A stretch of DNA of 64,000 bases. It comes from Amorphoplanes friuliensis DSM 7358 (GTDB lineage: Bacteria; Actinomycetota; Actinomycetes; Mycobacteriales; Micromonosporaceae). The notes below the pieces were generated by a model that did no database searches, was not told the origin of the DNA, and saw only the letters and a list, made by a program, of their open reading frames with translations. Positions within the stretch are counted from its first letter, which is position 1, and each line of letters begins with the position of its first letter. Shown in pieces: positions 7,493-16,546 of the stretch. The translations under genes were made by a program, and so were the position numbers. The DNA is taken from the NCBI RefSeq assembly GCF_000494755.1, contig NC_022657.1, forward strand, positions 3,572,001 through 3,636,000, written 5' to 3'.

Positions 7493-8502
7493 ATGCCCCA
7501 ACCGCGGCGGACCCTGCAGGACCTGGCGACCACCGCGGGACTGTCGCTGGCAGCCACCTCCTACGCCCTGCGCGGCGTGCGGGGATCCCCGGCCACCATC
7601 GAGCGGGTCCGGGCCCTGGCCGAGGAGCTCGGCTACACCGTCGACCCCATCGCCCGCGCGCTGGCCAGCGGGCGTACGGGCTCGGTCGGTGTCAGTGGCT
7701 CGCTCCGGGACCTGTGGCAGCAGGACCTCTCCGTGCTGCTGACCCGTGCCCTGCGCCGGCGGGGGAAGTACGCGACGATCGCCGACGCCGATGCCGACCC
7801 CGAGCAGGAACGCCTGATCGTCGAGCAGTTCGCCGCCCAGCGTGTCGACGGCGCCCTGGTGTCACCGGTCGACCCGTCGGCCGGGTACTGGCGGCTGCTC
7901 GGCCCGGAGGTCGCCGTGGTCTCCATCGGCGACGCCCTGACCGGCCGGCCCGGCTCGGGCAGTGTCGTCTTCGACAACCAGCACGGCGTCGAGACGGCCC
8001 TGACGCACCTGGCCGGGCTCGGCCACCGGCGGGTGGGACTGCTCGCCCCGTCGCTGCCCTCCACCCCGGCCGCCCCGCCCGGGTCCTCGCCGGCCGCATC
8101 GCCACCGACCTGGGCATCGACCTGATCGTGATCGACGCGCCCGCGGCGACGACCGACGCCGTGGCGGTGGCCGCCGAGCTGCTGGCGGTCGGGGACCGGC
8201 CGACCGCGGTGTTCTGCCTCAGCGACTCGCTGGCGTTCGCGGTCTACCGGGCCGCCCGCGAGGCCGGCCTGCGGATCCCGGCGGACCTGTCGGTCATCGG
8301 GTACGACGATCACCAGCTCGCAGTGCTGGTCGACCCGGGCCTGACCACGCTGGCCTGGGACGAGGACGCCATCGTGGAGGGTGCGGTCAGTCAGCTCACC
8401 GGACTGCTGGACGGCTCGCCCGCCGACCTGCCACCGTTCCGCCCCGAGCTCGTCGTCCGCGGCTCCACCACCGTGCCGCAGCGCCGGAGAGCAACCGGTT
8501 AA
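7493..8502 (+). pseudogene. LacI-family transcriptional regulator with a frameshift
   Basis: The first frame, from ATG 7493, has the LacI helix-turn-helix (RTLQDLATTAGLSLAATSYAL) and hinge, and the sugar-binding fold up to GHRRVGLLAPSLPSTPA. At about 8060-8085, in a run of C-rich codons, the frame is lost. The next frame continues at once with RVLAGRIATDLGIDL, SVIGYDDHQLAVLVDPGLTT and the normal C-terminus to 8502. One missing base restores a full protein of about 336 residues. It is either a real inactivating mutation or a sequencing error in a CCGGCCGCCCC context. It should repress the divergent amidohydrolase-cupin unit through the twin operator. Confidence 0.85.
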
Positions 8503-8514
8503 ACTTGGGTCCGG

Positions 8515-8534
8515 GTCAAGCCAGGTGCCCGTCT
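8515..8534 (+). promoter_or_regulatory. GTCAA-N11-GTCT element, shared with the sigma-factor gene
   Basis: GTCAAGCCAGGTGCC at 8515-8529 is repeated exactly upstream of the SigB/F-type gene at 22668. Variants with the same GTCAA and GTCC boxes stand in front of two other GAF-ANTAR genes. It is a candidate promoter or operator for that group. Confidence 0.5.
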
Positions 8535-8559
8535 ATCTCCGTTGTCTCGAGGAGGGGAC

Positions 8560-9282
8560 GTGGCGATCTTGCCACCTGGAGCCCAGGATTCCCCCGGGCC
8601 GTTGCACGACCGGCTGGTCGGGCTGGCCGGCATGCCGGACAGTGCGGCGTCGGTCGAGATCGATCTCATCGTTATCGCGCAGCTCGTGGCGAGCCGGGTC
8701 AAGGCCGTCGACTACGCCTCGGTCACCAGCCGGCGCGGCGGTGCCTATGCCACGGTCGCGACCAGCAGTGACGTCGCGCTGGCCGTCGACGCCGCCCAGT
8801 ACGCCGACGATGCCGGTCCCTGCCTCGAGGCCCTGGACGGCGGTTATCCCGCGGCGGTGCCGGACATCGCCACGACGATCACCTGGCCGGGGTTCCGCGA
8901 CGCCGCGGTCGGCATGGGACTGGCCTCGTCGCTGTCGATCCCGCTGGTGGCCGGGTCCGGCCGGACCGTCGCCGCACTGAACCTCTACAGCCACGACCCC
9001 GATGCCATGGCGGCCTTGACGACGTCCGTGTGGTCGGCCTACGACAGCGATCCGCCCGTGAACGCCCTCGACACGATCGGGGAGGGCGGGACCGAACTGG
9101 TCGCCGGTCTGACGGCCGCGCTGGAGGTGCGGGCGGTGATCCAGCGGGGGCTCGGCACGATCATGGGGATCGACCGGTGCGGCGCCGACGTGGCCTACCG
9201 GACGTTGTGCACGCTGGCCGAGGCGAGCGGCGACACGCTGTTCGCCGCCTCGGCGCGGCTCCTCATGGACAGCGAAGGCTGA
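8560..9282 (+). CDS. GAF-ANTAR domain protein
   Basis: The 240-residue protein starts at GTG with GAGGAGGGG immediately before it. Residues 20-160 form a GAF-like domain (ASVTSRRGGAYATVATSS, ADDAGPCLEALDGG, SLSIPLVAGSGRTVAALNLY). The last 60 residues are an ANTAR domain (ALEVRAVIQRGLGTIMGIDR...AYRTLCTLAEA). ANTAR proteins bind dual hairpins in RNA and act as antiterminators or translational regulators under control of their sensor domain. Its ligand is unknown. It shares an upstream sequence element with the sigma factor gene 14 kb away. It overlaps the convergent heptosyltransferase-like gene by 20 bases. Confidence 0.85.
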   Translation: MAILPPGAQDSPGPLHDRLVGLAGMPDSAASVEIDLIVIAQLVASRVKAVDYASVTSRRGGAYATVATSSDVALAVDAAQYADDAGPCLEALDGGYPAAVPDIATTITWPGFRDAAVGMGLASSLSIPLVAGSGRTVAALNLYSHDPDAMAALTTSVWSAYDSDPPVNALDTIGEGGTELVAGLTAALEVRAVIQRGLGTIMGIDRCGADVAYRTLCTLAEASGDTLFAASARLLMDSEG

Positions 9283-10195
9283 CCGCGGCGTCCGCTGCCT
9301 CCAGCACCTCGCGGGCCGTGATCCGGAGCAGGGCCGGGTGGGGATCCGGTCCGGGCGCGTCGCCCGGCTCGGCCCGGGTGCCGTGCCAGATCGCCCGATG
9401 GTACGCACGCGGCGGCGGCCCCCACCGGCCCGGCGACATCGGCCCGAACAGGACGACCGACGGTGTCGCGTACGCGGAAGCCAGGTGGGCGATGCCGGTG
9501 TCGCCGCTGATCACGAGGCGGGCGTGGGCGACGAGCGCGGCCAGCTCGCCGACACCCGTGCGTCCGGCGAGCACAGCACCGGGTGCCAGCCCGGCTTCCC
9601 CGGCGATCCACGTGGCGGCCGCGGCTTCGTCGTCCGAGCCGGTGACGACCACGTCGTGACCGCGGGCGACGAGACTTCGTGCCACTTCGGCGTACCGGCG
9701 GGCCGGCCAGCGACGGGTGGGTGACTTCGCGCCGGGGTGAACGATGGTCAGCCCGGTCGCGGCCACCGGCGACGGCACGGTGAGCGCCAGGTCCGCCGGG
9801 TCGGCAGGGGCGCCGTAGTGCCCGGTCAGCCGGCACCACCGGTGCACCTCGTGGTCCTCCTCCGACCAGGCCGGGCCGCCGGGGTGGCCGGCCCCGGCGT
9901 TCGCGAAGGCCCACAGCACGCCGGGGTGCGCGGACGCCAGCAACCGGTGCGACTCGGGGCCGCAGCCGTGGAGGTTGACCGCGAGCCGGGGAGCCGGGAG
10001 GTCCCAGGTCACGCCGGTGAGACCGGCGGTGGGCACGAGGTCGAGACCGCCGACCAGCTCGACCAGCGGGGAGAGCCAGGCCGGCGCGGCCAGGGCGACA
10101 CGTTCGCCCGGCCGCGCCGCCCGCTGGACCGCCCGCAGGGCCGGGACCGCGGTGGCCAGGTCGCCGACCCCGAGGGCACGCAGGACCAGGATCAC
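9263..10195 (-). CDS. Glycosyltransferase family 9 (heptosyltransferase-like), last gene of the heptose operon
   Basis: The 310-residue protein shows the GT9 signatures LRALGVGDLATAVPALRAV at the N-terminus, HPGAKSPTRRWPARRYAEVA in the middle and ISGDTGIAHLASAYATPSVVLFGP near the C-terminus, the last being the ADP-heptose-binding DTGxxH motif. Such enzymes transfer heptose from ADP-heptose. In Gram-negative bacteria they build the LPS core; here the acceptor is unknown. It starts with GTG overlapping the SDR stop (GTGA). With the GT9 domain of the fusion protein upstream, the operon holds two heptosyltransferase-like modules. Confidence 0.85.
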   Translation of the reverse strand: MILVLRALGVGDLATAVPALRAVQRAARPGERVALAAPAWLSPLVELVGGLDLVPTAGLTGVTWDLPAPRLAVNLHGCGPESHRLLASAHPGVLWAFANAGAGHPGGPAWSEEDHEVHRWCRLTGHYGAPADPADLALTVPSPVAATGLTIVHPGAKSPTRRWPARRYAEVARSLVARGHDVVVTGSDDEAAAATWIAGEAGLAPGAVLAGRTGVGELAALVAHARLVISGDTGIAHLASAYATPSVVLFGPMSPGRWGPPPRAYHRAIWHGTRAEPGDAPGPDPHPALLRITAREVLEAADAAVSLRCP

Positions 10196-10866
10196 GGGTA
10201 CGAGGTCTCCGTCTCGGCCGCGACGACCAGCTCACGGACAGCGCAGCCGGCGGGCTGGTTGAGCGCGAACATGATGGCCGCGGCGACGTTGGCGGGGTCG
10301 TTGAGGATGGCGTCCGGTCCGGGCTTGTACTGCTCGTCGCGGTCGTCGAAGAACTTCGTCCGCATGCCGCCCGGCACGATCAGCGTCACGCCGACCTTCC
10401 CGGCGAGTTCCGCGGCCAGCGAGCGCGTGAAGCCCACCACGCCGAACTTCGCGGCGCAGTAGGCGGTGGCGTCACCGACCGCCTTGACACCCAGCGTCGA
10501 GGCGACGGTGACGGCGGTGCCGTGCGACTCGACCAGCGCGGGCAGCGCGGCCCGGATCACGGCCGCGGTCGCGAACAGGTCGATGGTGACGATCCGTTCC
10601 CACGTCTCGGCGGGGATGTCGGCGAGCGCGCCGGGCACGTCCATCCCGGCCGCGGTGACCACGCCGTCCAGGCTTCCGGCCCGCTCGATCACGGTACGCG
10701 TGGCAGCCTCGGCGGCCCGGGTGTCGGCCAGATCGCACTCGACCCAGTCGACGCCGTCCGCGGGGGCCTGCCGGTCGATGACGTACGGGGTTCCGCCGGC
10801 CTTCGCGACGGCGTCGACGACGGCGGCACCCAGACCGCTCGATCCTCCGGTGACGAGCACGTTCAT
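10192..10866 (-). CDS. Short-chain dehydrogenase/reductase of the heptose operon
   Basis: The 224-residue classical SDR has the cofactor motif TGGSSGLGAAV at residues 6-16, TAAGMD in place of NNAG, VASTLG and the catalytic AYCAAKFG with Tyr and Lys. It is too short and of the wrong class to be HldD, the ADP-heptose 6-epimerase, which is an extended SDR of about 310 residues. It may oxidise or reduce the sugar or another precursor. Its ATG overlaps the HldE stop (ATGA) and its stop overlaps the next GTG, so it belongs firmly to the operon. Confidence 0.85.
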   Translation of the reverse strand: MNVLVTGGSSGLGAAVVDAVAKAGGTPYVIDRQAPADGVDWVECDLADTRAAEAATRTVIERAGSLDGVVTAAGMDVPGALADIPAETWERIVTIDLFATAAVIRAALPALVESHGTAVTVASTLGVKAVGDATAYCAAKFGVVGFTRSLAAELAGKVGVTLIVPGGMRTKFFDDRDEQYKPGPDAILNDPANVAAAIMFALNQPAGCAVRELVVAAETETSYP

Positions 10867-12263
10867 ACTTTTCCTTCCGTCCTGCCGCGCGCGGCGGCGA
10901 TCGTCCTGGTGGTGGAACGGCCGTCCAGGTACGGCACGATCACGGTCTGGCCGCCCCAGCGGTGCACGATCTCCGCCTCGGGCAGGCCGGGACCGCCGTC
11001 GGCGTAGTCGCCGCCCTTGACCCAGACGTCGGGGCGCAGCCAGGTGAGCACGGCTTCCGGGGTCGGCTCGTCGAACACCACGACGGCGTCGACGCAGTCG
11101 AGTGCCTCGAGGATCCGGCTGCGGTCCCGTTCGGCGTTCAGGGGCCGGTCGGGGCCTTTGAGCCTGCGCACCGAGTCGTCGGAGTTGAGGCAGACGATCA
11201 GGCAGTCGCCGAGGCTGCGGGCGGCGCGGAGCGTGGCGAGGTGGCCGACGTGCAGCAGGTCGAAGCAGCCGCCGGTGGCGACCACGATGCCGTTGCGCGC
11301 CCGTACCTCGGCGAGCACCTCGTCGACCGGGCGGCCGAGACCACCCGGGGCCGGCTCGGGCCCGGACCTCGCCGCCGCGGCCAGGCCACCCGCGGCCACG
11401 AAGGCGGTGGCACCGGCAACCGCTTGCTGAACCGCCTCGGACACCAGGGCGCCGTCCGCCAGCGCGAGTGCAGCACCGGCAGCAAAACGGTCGCCCGCGC
11501 CGCAGGTGTCGCCGTCGGCGGTGGACGGGGCCGGCACCACCAGCGGGGTCGGTCCGGCATGACACAGCACCGCACCGCGCGAGCCGCAGGTGACCGCCAC
11601 AGCACCGGCCCGCCACCGCGTACGCAGCAGGTGGCCGGCCCGCTGGGCGGTGCTCAGCGCCGAGCCCTCACCGGCGTCGTCGGCGAGCTTGCGCACCTCG
11701 GCCTCGTTCGGGGTGACGAGCCGGACACCCGGGACCGGCGCCGGCCCGTTCGGGTGCGGGTCCCAGACCACGGGTGCGGACGCCTGTTCCAGCGCGGCCC
11801 GCAGTTGCGGGTGCCGGGCGACGCCACGGCCGTAATCGCTGACCAGGATGGCCGAGGCGCGGGCCAGCACGTCGCGGGCGGCCTGCGGCAGGTCACCGGA
11901 CGGTGGGGACGGTGCGCCGCCACGGTCGAGTCGCAACAGGACCTGGCCGCCGGCGCGCAGCCGTACCTTCTCCGGGGTGGCGCCGGGCAGGTCCAGGGCG
12001 TAGACCTCGATGCCGGCCGCGGTGAGCAGCTCGCTGAGCCGCGCGCCACCCGCGTCCCCGGCCAGGGCGGTGATCAGGGCGACGTCGTGCTCACCACCGG
12101 CGGCGGCGAGCACCGCGGCCAGACCGGCGCCGCCCGCCCGGTCGTGGCGGCTGTCCTCGTCGAGCACCGGTGCGGGTGCGTCCGGGGCGACCCGGCGCAC
12201 GTGGCCGTCGACGTCGCGGTCCAGCAGCGTGTCGCCGACCACGACCAGCAGTTTGCGGCTCAC
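10863..12263 (-). CDS. hldE: Bifunctional heptose-7-phosphate kinase / heptose-1-phosphate adenylyltransferase (HldE)
   Basis: The 466-residue protein has a PfkB-type kinase domain (residues 1-310: GDTLLDRDVDGHVRRVAPDA, VTPNEAEV, DGDTCGAGDRFAAGAAL) and a nucleotidyltransferase domain (residues 335-466: TGGCFDLLHVGHLATL, LNSDDSVRRLKG, FDEPTPEAVL, WVKGGDY). This is the HldE architecture: it phosphorylates D-glycero-D-manno-heptose-7-phosphate at C1 and later couples heptose-1-phosphate to ATP, giving ADP-heptose. All catalytic motifs are present. The GTG start overlaps the end of gmhA (GTGA). The GmhA and GmhB steps that flank its two reactions are encoded in the same operon. Confidence 0.92.
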   Translation of the reverse strand: MSRKLLVVVGDTLLDRDVDGHVRRVAPDAPAPVLDEDSRHDRAGGAGLAAVLAAAGGEHDVALITALAGDAGGARLSELLTAAGIEVYALDLPGATPEKVRLRAGGQVLLRLDRGGAPSPPSGDLPQAARDVLARASAILVSDYGRGVARHPQLRAALEQASAPVVWDPHPNGPAPVPGVRLVTPNEAEVRKLADDAGEGSALSTAQRAGHLLRTRWRAGAVAVTCGSRGAVLCHAGPTPLVVPAPSTADGDTCGAGDRFAAGAALALADGALVSEAVQQAVAGATAFVAAGGLAAAARSGPEPAPGGLGRPVDEVLAEVRARNGIVVATGGCFDLLHVGHLATLRAARSLGDCLIVCLNSDDSVRRLKGPDRPLNAERDRSRILEALDCVDAVVVFDEPTPEAVLTWLRPDVWVKGGDYADGGPGLPEAEIVHRWGGQTVIVPYLDGRSTTRTIAAARGRTEGKV

Positions 12264-12874
12264 GTCAGCACCTCCAGGGACTCCGGAACTTTTCCCAGGA
12301 CGGCCGGCAGCTCCCGGTCGACGTACTCGCAGAGGACGTGCACCGAGACCAGGTGGAGCTCCTGCACCACCTGGCTGTCGTCCGACGGGCAGCACAGCGC
12401 CTCCTCGGAGACGGCGGCCAGGGGGCTGTGCCCGGCGCCGACCATCGCCCAGGTCCGTACGCCGGTCTCCCGGGCGGCCTTCACCGCGGCGACCAGGTTC
12501 GGGCTGCGGCCGCTGGTGGAGAGCACGAGCAGGATGTCGCCGCGGCGGCCGTGCGCGCGGACCTGGCGGGCGAAGACCTCCTCGAAGCCGTAGTCGTTGG
12601 CAATGGCCGTGACCGCGGAGGAATCCGGGGTGAGAGCGATCGCGGAGAGCGGGATGCGCTCGTCGCGCAGACGCCCGACCAGCTCGGCCGCCAGATGCTG
12701 GGCCTCGGCCGCGCTGCCGCCGTTGCCGGCGACGAGCAGCCGTCCGCCCCGGCCGAGATGCCAGGCCAGCTCGCGACCCCAGCGGGCGAGCTGCCGGGCG
12801 GTGGCACGGTACGGGTCCAGGGCCGACGCCAGCGCGTCCAGATGACTGTCCAGCGGAGAGAACGTATCGGTCAT
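12260..12874 (-). CDS. gmhA: Sedoheptulose-7-phosphate isomerase (GmhA)
   Basis: The 204-residue SIS-domain protein contains LLVAGNGGSAAEAQHLAAEL, LVLSTSGRSPNLVAAVKAA and QVVQELHLVSVHVLCEYVD, which are the GmhA substrate and metal motifs. It converts sedoheptulose-7-phosphate to D-glycero-D-manno-heptose-7-phosphate, the first committed step to ADP-heptose. The length is normal for the family. The ATG overlaps the preceding glycosyltransferase stop and its stop overlaps hldE, so the three are translationally coupled. Confidence 0.92.
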   Translation of the reverse strand: MTDTFSPLDSHLDALASALDPYRATARQLARWGRELAWHLGRGGRLLVAGNGGSAAEAQHLAAELVGRLRDERIPLSAIALTPDSSAVTAIANDYGFEEVFARQVRAHGRRGDILLVLSTSGRSPNLVAAVKAARETGVRTWAMVGAGHSPLAAVSEEALCCPSDDSQVVQELHLVSVHVLCEYVDRELPAVLGKVPESLEVLT

Positions 12875-14076
12875 GAAACAGCCTCACGGGTCGGTTCGCC
12901 GGCCACGGGGAGACCGGCGACATCGGTGTAGAGCGCGGTGAGCTGAGTGGCGACTCGCCGCCACGAGTACGAGTGGCCCGCCCGGTCGGCGGCGGCGGCC
13001 GCGTAACCCTGCCGCCGCAGGTCGTCGGCGAGCAGCCGCCGCAGGGTCAGGCCCAGGGCCCGCGGATCGTGGCTGGGCACCAGATCGCCGGTGATGCCGT
13101 CGACGACGGTGTCGGTGAGCCCGCCCACGGCGGTGGCCACGACCGGTATCCCGCACGCCATCGCCTCCAGCGGCGTCAGGCCGAACGGCTCGTACCAGGG
13201 GGTGGCGGCGAGCACGTCGGCGGACCTGTACCACCGGGGCATCTCCTGTGCCGGGACCGCGGGGACCAGCCGGACCCGGTCGCCGACACCGCAGTCGGCT
13301 GCGAGGGCGCGCAGGTCCCGGGCGTACGGCTCGCCGGGGTCACCACCGACGATCACCAGCTCGGCGTCCCCGACGAACCGCATCGCCCGGATCAGATCGG
13401 CGAAGCCCTTGCGCTCCACGAGCCGGCCCACGCTGAGGATCCGCCGACGGGCGGTACGCGTCTCGGCCGGCCCGTCGGGACGGAAACGGCTGGTGTTCAC
13501 CCCCGAGGGGATCAGCGTCATCCGGGAACGGGGGACACCGAGCAGCAGCAGCTCCTGGATCTCGTCCTGGCACTGCACCACGATCCGGTCGACGATGCGG
13601 CCCAGCTGCCGCTCGTACGCGATCCGCCGCGGCGGGCTCGTGTCGGCGCTGCCCTGGTGCCTTCGTTTCACGGAGCCGAGGGCGTGGAACGTCTGCACCA
13701 CCGGCACCGGGGTGTCACGGGTGGCGGTGACGGCGGCCAGCCCGCTCATCCAGAAGTGCGCGTGAGCCACGTCCGGCGGGCCGTTGTCGTCCCAGTCGGC
13801 GGCGAGCCAGGCCCCGAACGTGCCCATGTGCGGCAGCAACTCGTCCTTGGGGAGCACCGTCGCGGGCCCGGCCGGCACGTGGACGACCGTGTACCCGTCC
13901 GCCTCCACACGTTCCGGGGTGCGGGGATCGTCGCGGCGGGTGTAGACCTGCACCTCGTGACCCTGGTCCGCGAGGGTGGCGCACAGTTCGGCGACGTGGG
14001 CGTTCTGGCCGCCCGCGTCGGTGCCGCCCAGGGCGGCCAGCGGGCTGGCGTGTTCGGAGATCATCGCTATGCGCAC
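12871..14076 (-). CDS. Glycosyltransferase family 4
   Basis: The 401-residue protein has the GT4 (GT-B) pattern: GGTDAGGQNAHVAELCATLA for acceptor binding in the N-terminal domain, and SVGRLVERKGFADLIRAM, then ATPWYEPFGLTPLEAMACG with the EPFGLxxLEA donor motif, and GIPVVATAVGGLTDTV. It resembles sucrose-phosphate-synthase-like and MshA-like enzymes, using a nucleotide-activated hexose. Its place next to gmhA suggests that it builds the same glycan. The start overlaps the end of the upstream gene by ten bases. Confidence 0.88.
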   Translation of the reverse strand: MRIAMISEHASPLAALGGTDAGGQNAHVAELCATLADQGHEVQVYTRRDDPRTPERVEADGYTVVHVPAGPATVLPKDELLPHMGTFGAWLAADWDDNGPPDVAHAHFWMSGLAAVTATRDTPVPVVQTFHALGSVKRRHQGSADTSPPRRIAYERQLGRIVDRIVVQCQDEIQELLLLGVPRSRMTLIPSGVNTSRFRPDGPAETRTARRRILSVGRLVERKGFADLIRAMRFVGDAELVIVGGDPGEPYARDLRALAADCGVGDRVRLVPAVPAQEMPRWYRSADVLAATPWYEPFGLTPLEAMACGIPVVATAVGGLTDTVVDGITGDLVPSHDPRALGLTLRRLLADDLRRQGYAAAAADRAGHSYSWRRVATQLTALYTDVAGLPVAGEPTREAVS

Positions 14077-14990
14077 GTTTCCTCCAGCAGTAGGCGGTCC
14101 CAGTCCGCGAGGAACCGGTCGAGGCCGTACCGGATCAGGGAGACCTGGCGGGCCCGGTCACCGAAGCGGCGGGCTGCTTCGGGTTCCTCGATCAGCCACC
14201 GGGCGGCCTCGACGAGCGTGTCGACCCGGGTGGCGAGCACACCGGCGTCGTCCGGGACGGCCGCGACCGCCTCGGTGGTGGCCAGGGCGAGCACGGGCAT
14301 GCCCATCTGCATGGCCTCGATCAGGCTCAGGCCGAGGGAGGTCCAGCGGCAGAGGTGCAGGTAGGCACGCCGCCGGGCGACGGCCGCGTGCATCTCGGCC
14401 TGGGGTGGATCGTCGAAGGCGGTGATGCCGTCCCCGGTCAGGCCGGCCACGCCCATGCCGAAGACGTCCAGGGGTGCGACGGCGGCGAAGCGGGGGAACA
14501 GGTCGGTGCCGGTGACGCGGCCCCGGCGTACGGGCTCGTTGGTGACGACGGCGAGCCGGTCCAGGTCGCCGGTCCACCGCACGGCCGGCTCGACGATGCC
14601 GTGCTCGATGACGGTGGTGCGGGTCGCCCCGGTGTCCCAGAACAGCTCGTTGAAGTGCGTGACGTGCGCGATGATCAGGTCGTCGCGGTCGGCCAGCGGG
14701 TGCCGCGTCTCCGGGACGTCGCCCTTGGGGGTGTTGTGCTCCACGTAGATCTTCGGCGCGCGGATGCCGGCGACCCGCTCGACCTCCTCGGGCCGCTGCA
14801 GGATCACCACGTCGACGTCCGTCACCTCGGCCAGGTCGACCTCCTCGACGGTGTCGGGCCAGTCGAAGGTCCGGGCCCGTCCACGCCCCCAGGCGTCGCG
14901 TTCGGCGTTGACCGGGACCAGATAGCGGTGTTTGCCCTGGACGAACGAGGTCGTCCAGGAGCCGTGCACGTGCCACAGCAGGATGTTCAC
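14067..14990 (-). CDS. Glycosyltransferase (GT-B fold, GT1/GT4-like)
   Basis: The 307-residue protein begins MNILLWHVHGSWTTSFVQG and ends with a GT-B donor half containing HLCRWTSLGLSLIEAMQMGMPVLALATT, which corresponds to the ExxxxGxxxxEAM block of GT4 enzymes. A middle stretch (YVEHNTPKGDVPETRHPLAD) is typical of small actinobacterial glycosyltransferases encoded near heptose genes. Donor and acceptor are not predictable. The ATG overlaps the stop of the GmhB-GT9 fusion gene. Confidence 0.8.
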   Translation of the reverse strand: MNILLWHVHGSWTTSFVQGKHRYLVPVNAERDAWGRGRARTFDWPDTVEEVDLAEVTDVDVVILQRPEEVERVAGIRAPKIYVEHNTPKGDVPETRHPLADRDDLIIAHVTHFNELFWDTGATRTTVIEHGIVEPAVRWTGDLDRLAVVTNEPVRRGRVTGTDLFPRFAAVAPLDVFGMGVAGLTGDGITAFDDPPQAEMHAAVARRRAYLHLCRWTSLGLSLIEAMQMGMPVLALATTEAVAAVPDDAGVLATRVDTLVEAARWLIEEPEAARRFGDRARQVSLIRYGLDRFLADWDRLLLEETCA

Positions 14991-16546
14991 GCGGCGATCT
15001 CCTCGGATAAGGCAGGTGCGGGCACGCCGAGCAGGCGCACCGCGGCAACCACGTCACTCGGGGCGACGCCGCTCAGGCACGGGTGCCCGGGCACCGGGCA
15101 GATCGTGGCCCGGGTGTTCCGGCAGGGTGCCGCGGCGTCACCGAGGCGCACGTGCGGCACCCGGTAGGGACCCCACTGCCCGAACGGGACGGTGGGGGCG
15201 TAGAGGCTGACGACCGGTGTGCCGACCGCGGCGGCGAGGTGCGCCGGGCCGGTGTTGGCGGACACCAGGCAGTCCGCGCCGGCGATGAGGCGGGCCAGCC
15301 CGGCCAGGGTGGTCGGACCGGCCGGCTCACCACCGACCTGGTCGGCGAGGCCCTGTTCGCCGGGCCCGGCGGTCACGATCACCCGATGACCGGCGGCGGT
15401 CAGCGCGTCGACGATGCGCCGGACGACCTCCGGCGGGCAGGCGCGGGCGGTCACCGACGCACCCGGATGCACCACCAGGTAGCCACCCCGCTCCTGCGGC
15501 TCGACGGCCACCCGCAGGCGGCCGTCGTCGCCGGCCGGCAGCCCGAAACCCGCTGCGGCGGCGACGCTGCGGGCCCGTTCGGCCTCCGGCAGCCCGTCCG
15601 GTACGCGGTGACGAACGTCCAGCAGCGAGCCGGGGTAGTCCTCGCTGATCGCGGTGATCCGGGGCGTACCGGCGGCGCGCAGCAGCAGCGCGAGGGGCAG
15701 AGCGGACTGGTGGAACGAGGTGAAGACGACAGCCTCGTCGGCCTGCACCGCCGCAAGTTTGCCGGTCAGCCGTCGCAGGGTGCCGGCGTCGACGGGCTGA
15801 GGCTGCGGGTCGATCCAGGGCAGACGTTCCTCGATGATGGCGTCGACCCCGGGCAGCAGCTCGGCCGCCGCCCGCCCCCGCGGACCGCACAACAGCACGA
15901 CCCGGCGGGCGCCGGCCGCGACCGCGCGGATCGCGGGCCCGGTCAGCAGCACGTCACCCGCGGAGTCGGACCGGACGACGAGGACCGTGCCGGCCCGGGG
16001 CCGGGGCGTGGCTGTGACCAGAGCCTGACGCTCGAGGATCAGGTCGGCCGCCGCCGTCAGATCGGCGACGACTGCGGGTGCCGCCGCGACCTCGTCCGGC
16101 AGCGTGACAGGAGTGGGCACCAGGACACCGGCCGCACCCGCGGCGGCAGCAGCGGCCATGTCCCGGCCGATGTCACCGACCACGACGCACCGCGCGGGTG
16201 TGGTGCCCAGGGCCGCCGCCGCGGCGGTGACCAGCCCGGGGGCGGGTTTACGGCAGCGACAGCCGGCCGTGTCGTCGTGCGGGCACACCTGCCAGGTGTC
16301 GAACGGCCCGAGCAGATCCTCCACGCGGGCGTTGACGGCGGCGAGCTGCTCCGGCGTGAACAGACCACGGGCCAGCCCGGACTGATTGGTGACCACCCCG
16401 AGGCGCAGCCCGGCGGCACGCAGGCGGTCGAGCGCGGCCCGGGCGCCGGGCATGGGCGTGACCAGGGCCGGATCGCCGTTGTAGGGGACGTCCGCGATGA
16501 GCGTGCCGTCCCGGTCGAACAGGACGGCGTCGTGGAGGGCCGTCAC
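14987..16546 (-). CDS. Fusion of heptose-bisphosphate phosphatase (GmhB, HAD) and GT9 heptosyltransferase
   Basis: The 519-residue protein joins two enzymes. Residues 1-175 are a HAD phosphatase: LFDRDGTL, VTNQSGLARGLFT, the zinc-binding CPHDDTAGCRCRKPAPGL and VVGDIGRDMAAA, all features of GmhB, which removes the C7 phosphate of heptose-1,7-bisphosphate. Residues 185-519 are GT9: VLVVRSDSAGDVLLTGPAIRAV, VVHPGASVTARACPP and VSANTGPAHLAAAVGTPVVSLY. In most organisms these are separate proteins. The fusion ties one step of ADP-heptose synthesis to its transfer. The gene overlaps both neighbours in ATGA. Confidence 0.92.
   Translation of the reverse strand: MTALHDAVLFDRDGTLIADVPYNGDPALVTPMPGARAALDRLRAAGLRLGVVTNQSGLARGLFTPEQLAAVNARVEDLLGPFDTWQVCPHDDTAGCRCRKPAPGLVTAAAAALGTTPARCVVVGDIGRDMAAAAAAGAAGVLVPTPVTLPDEVAAAPAVVADLTAAADLILERQALVTATPRPRAGTVLVVRSDSAGDVLLTGPAIRAVAAGARRVVLLCGPRGRAAAELLPGVDAIIEERLPWIDPQPQPVDAGTLRRLTGKLAAVQADEAVVFTSFHQSALPLALLLRAAGTPRITAISEDYPGSLLDVRHRVPDGLPEAERARSVAAAAGFGLPAGDDGRLRVAVEPQERGGYLVVHPGASVTARACPPEVVRRIVDALTAAGHRVIVTAGPGEQGLADQVGGEPAGPTTLAGLARLIAGADCLVSANTGPAHLAAAVGTPVVSLYAPTVPFGQWGPYRVPHVRLGDAAAPCRNTRATICPVPGHPCLSGVAPSDVVAAVRLLGVPAPALSEEIAA

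Noticed and set aside
8050..8100. Programmed ribosomal frameshift in the LacI-type gene
   Set aside because: There is no slippery heptamer followed by a pseudoknot that I can see, and LacI proteins are not known to use frameshifting. Mutation or sequencing error is simpler.
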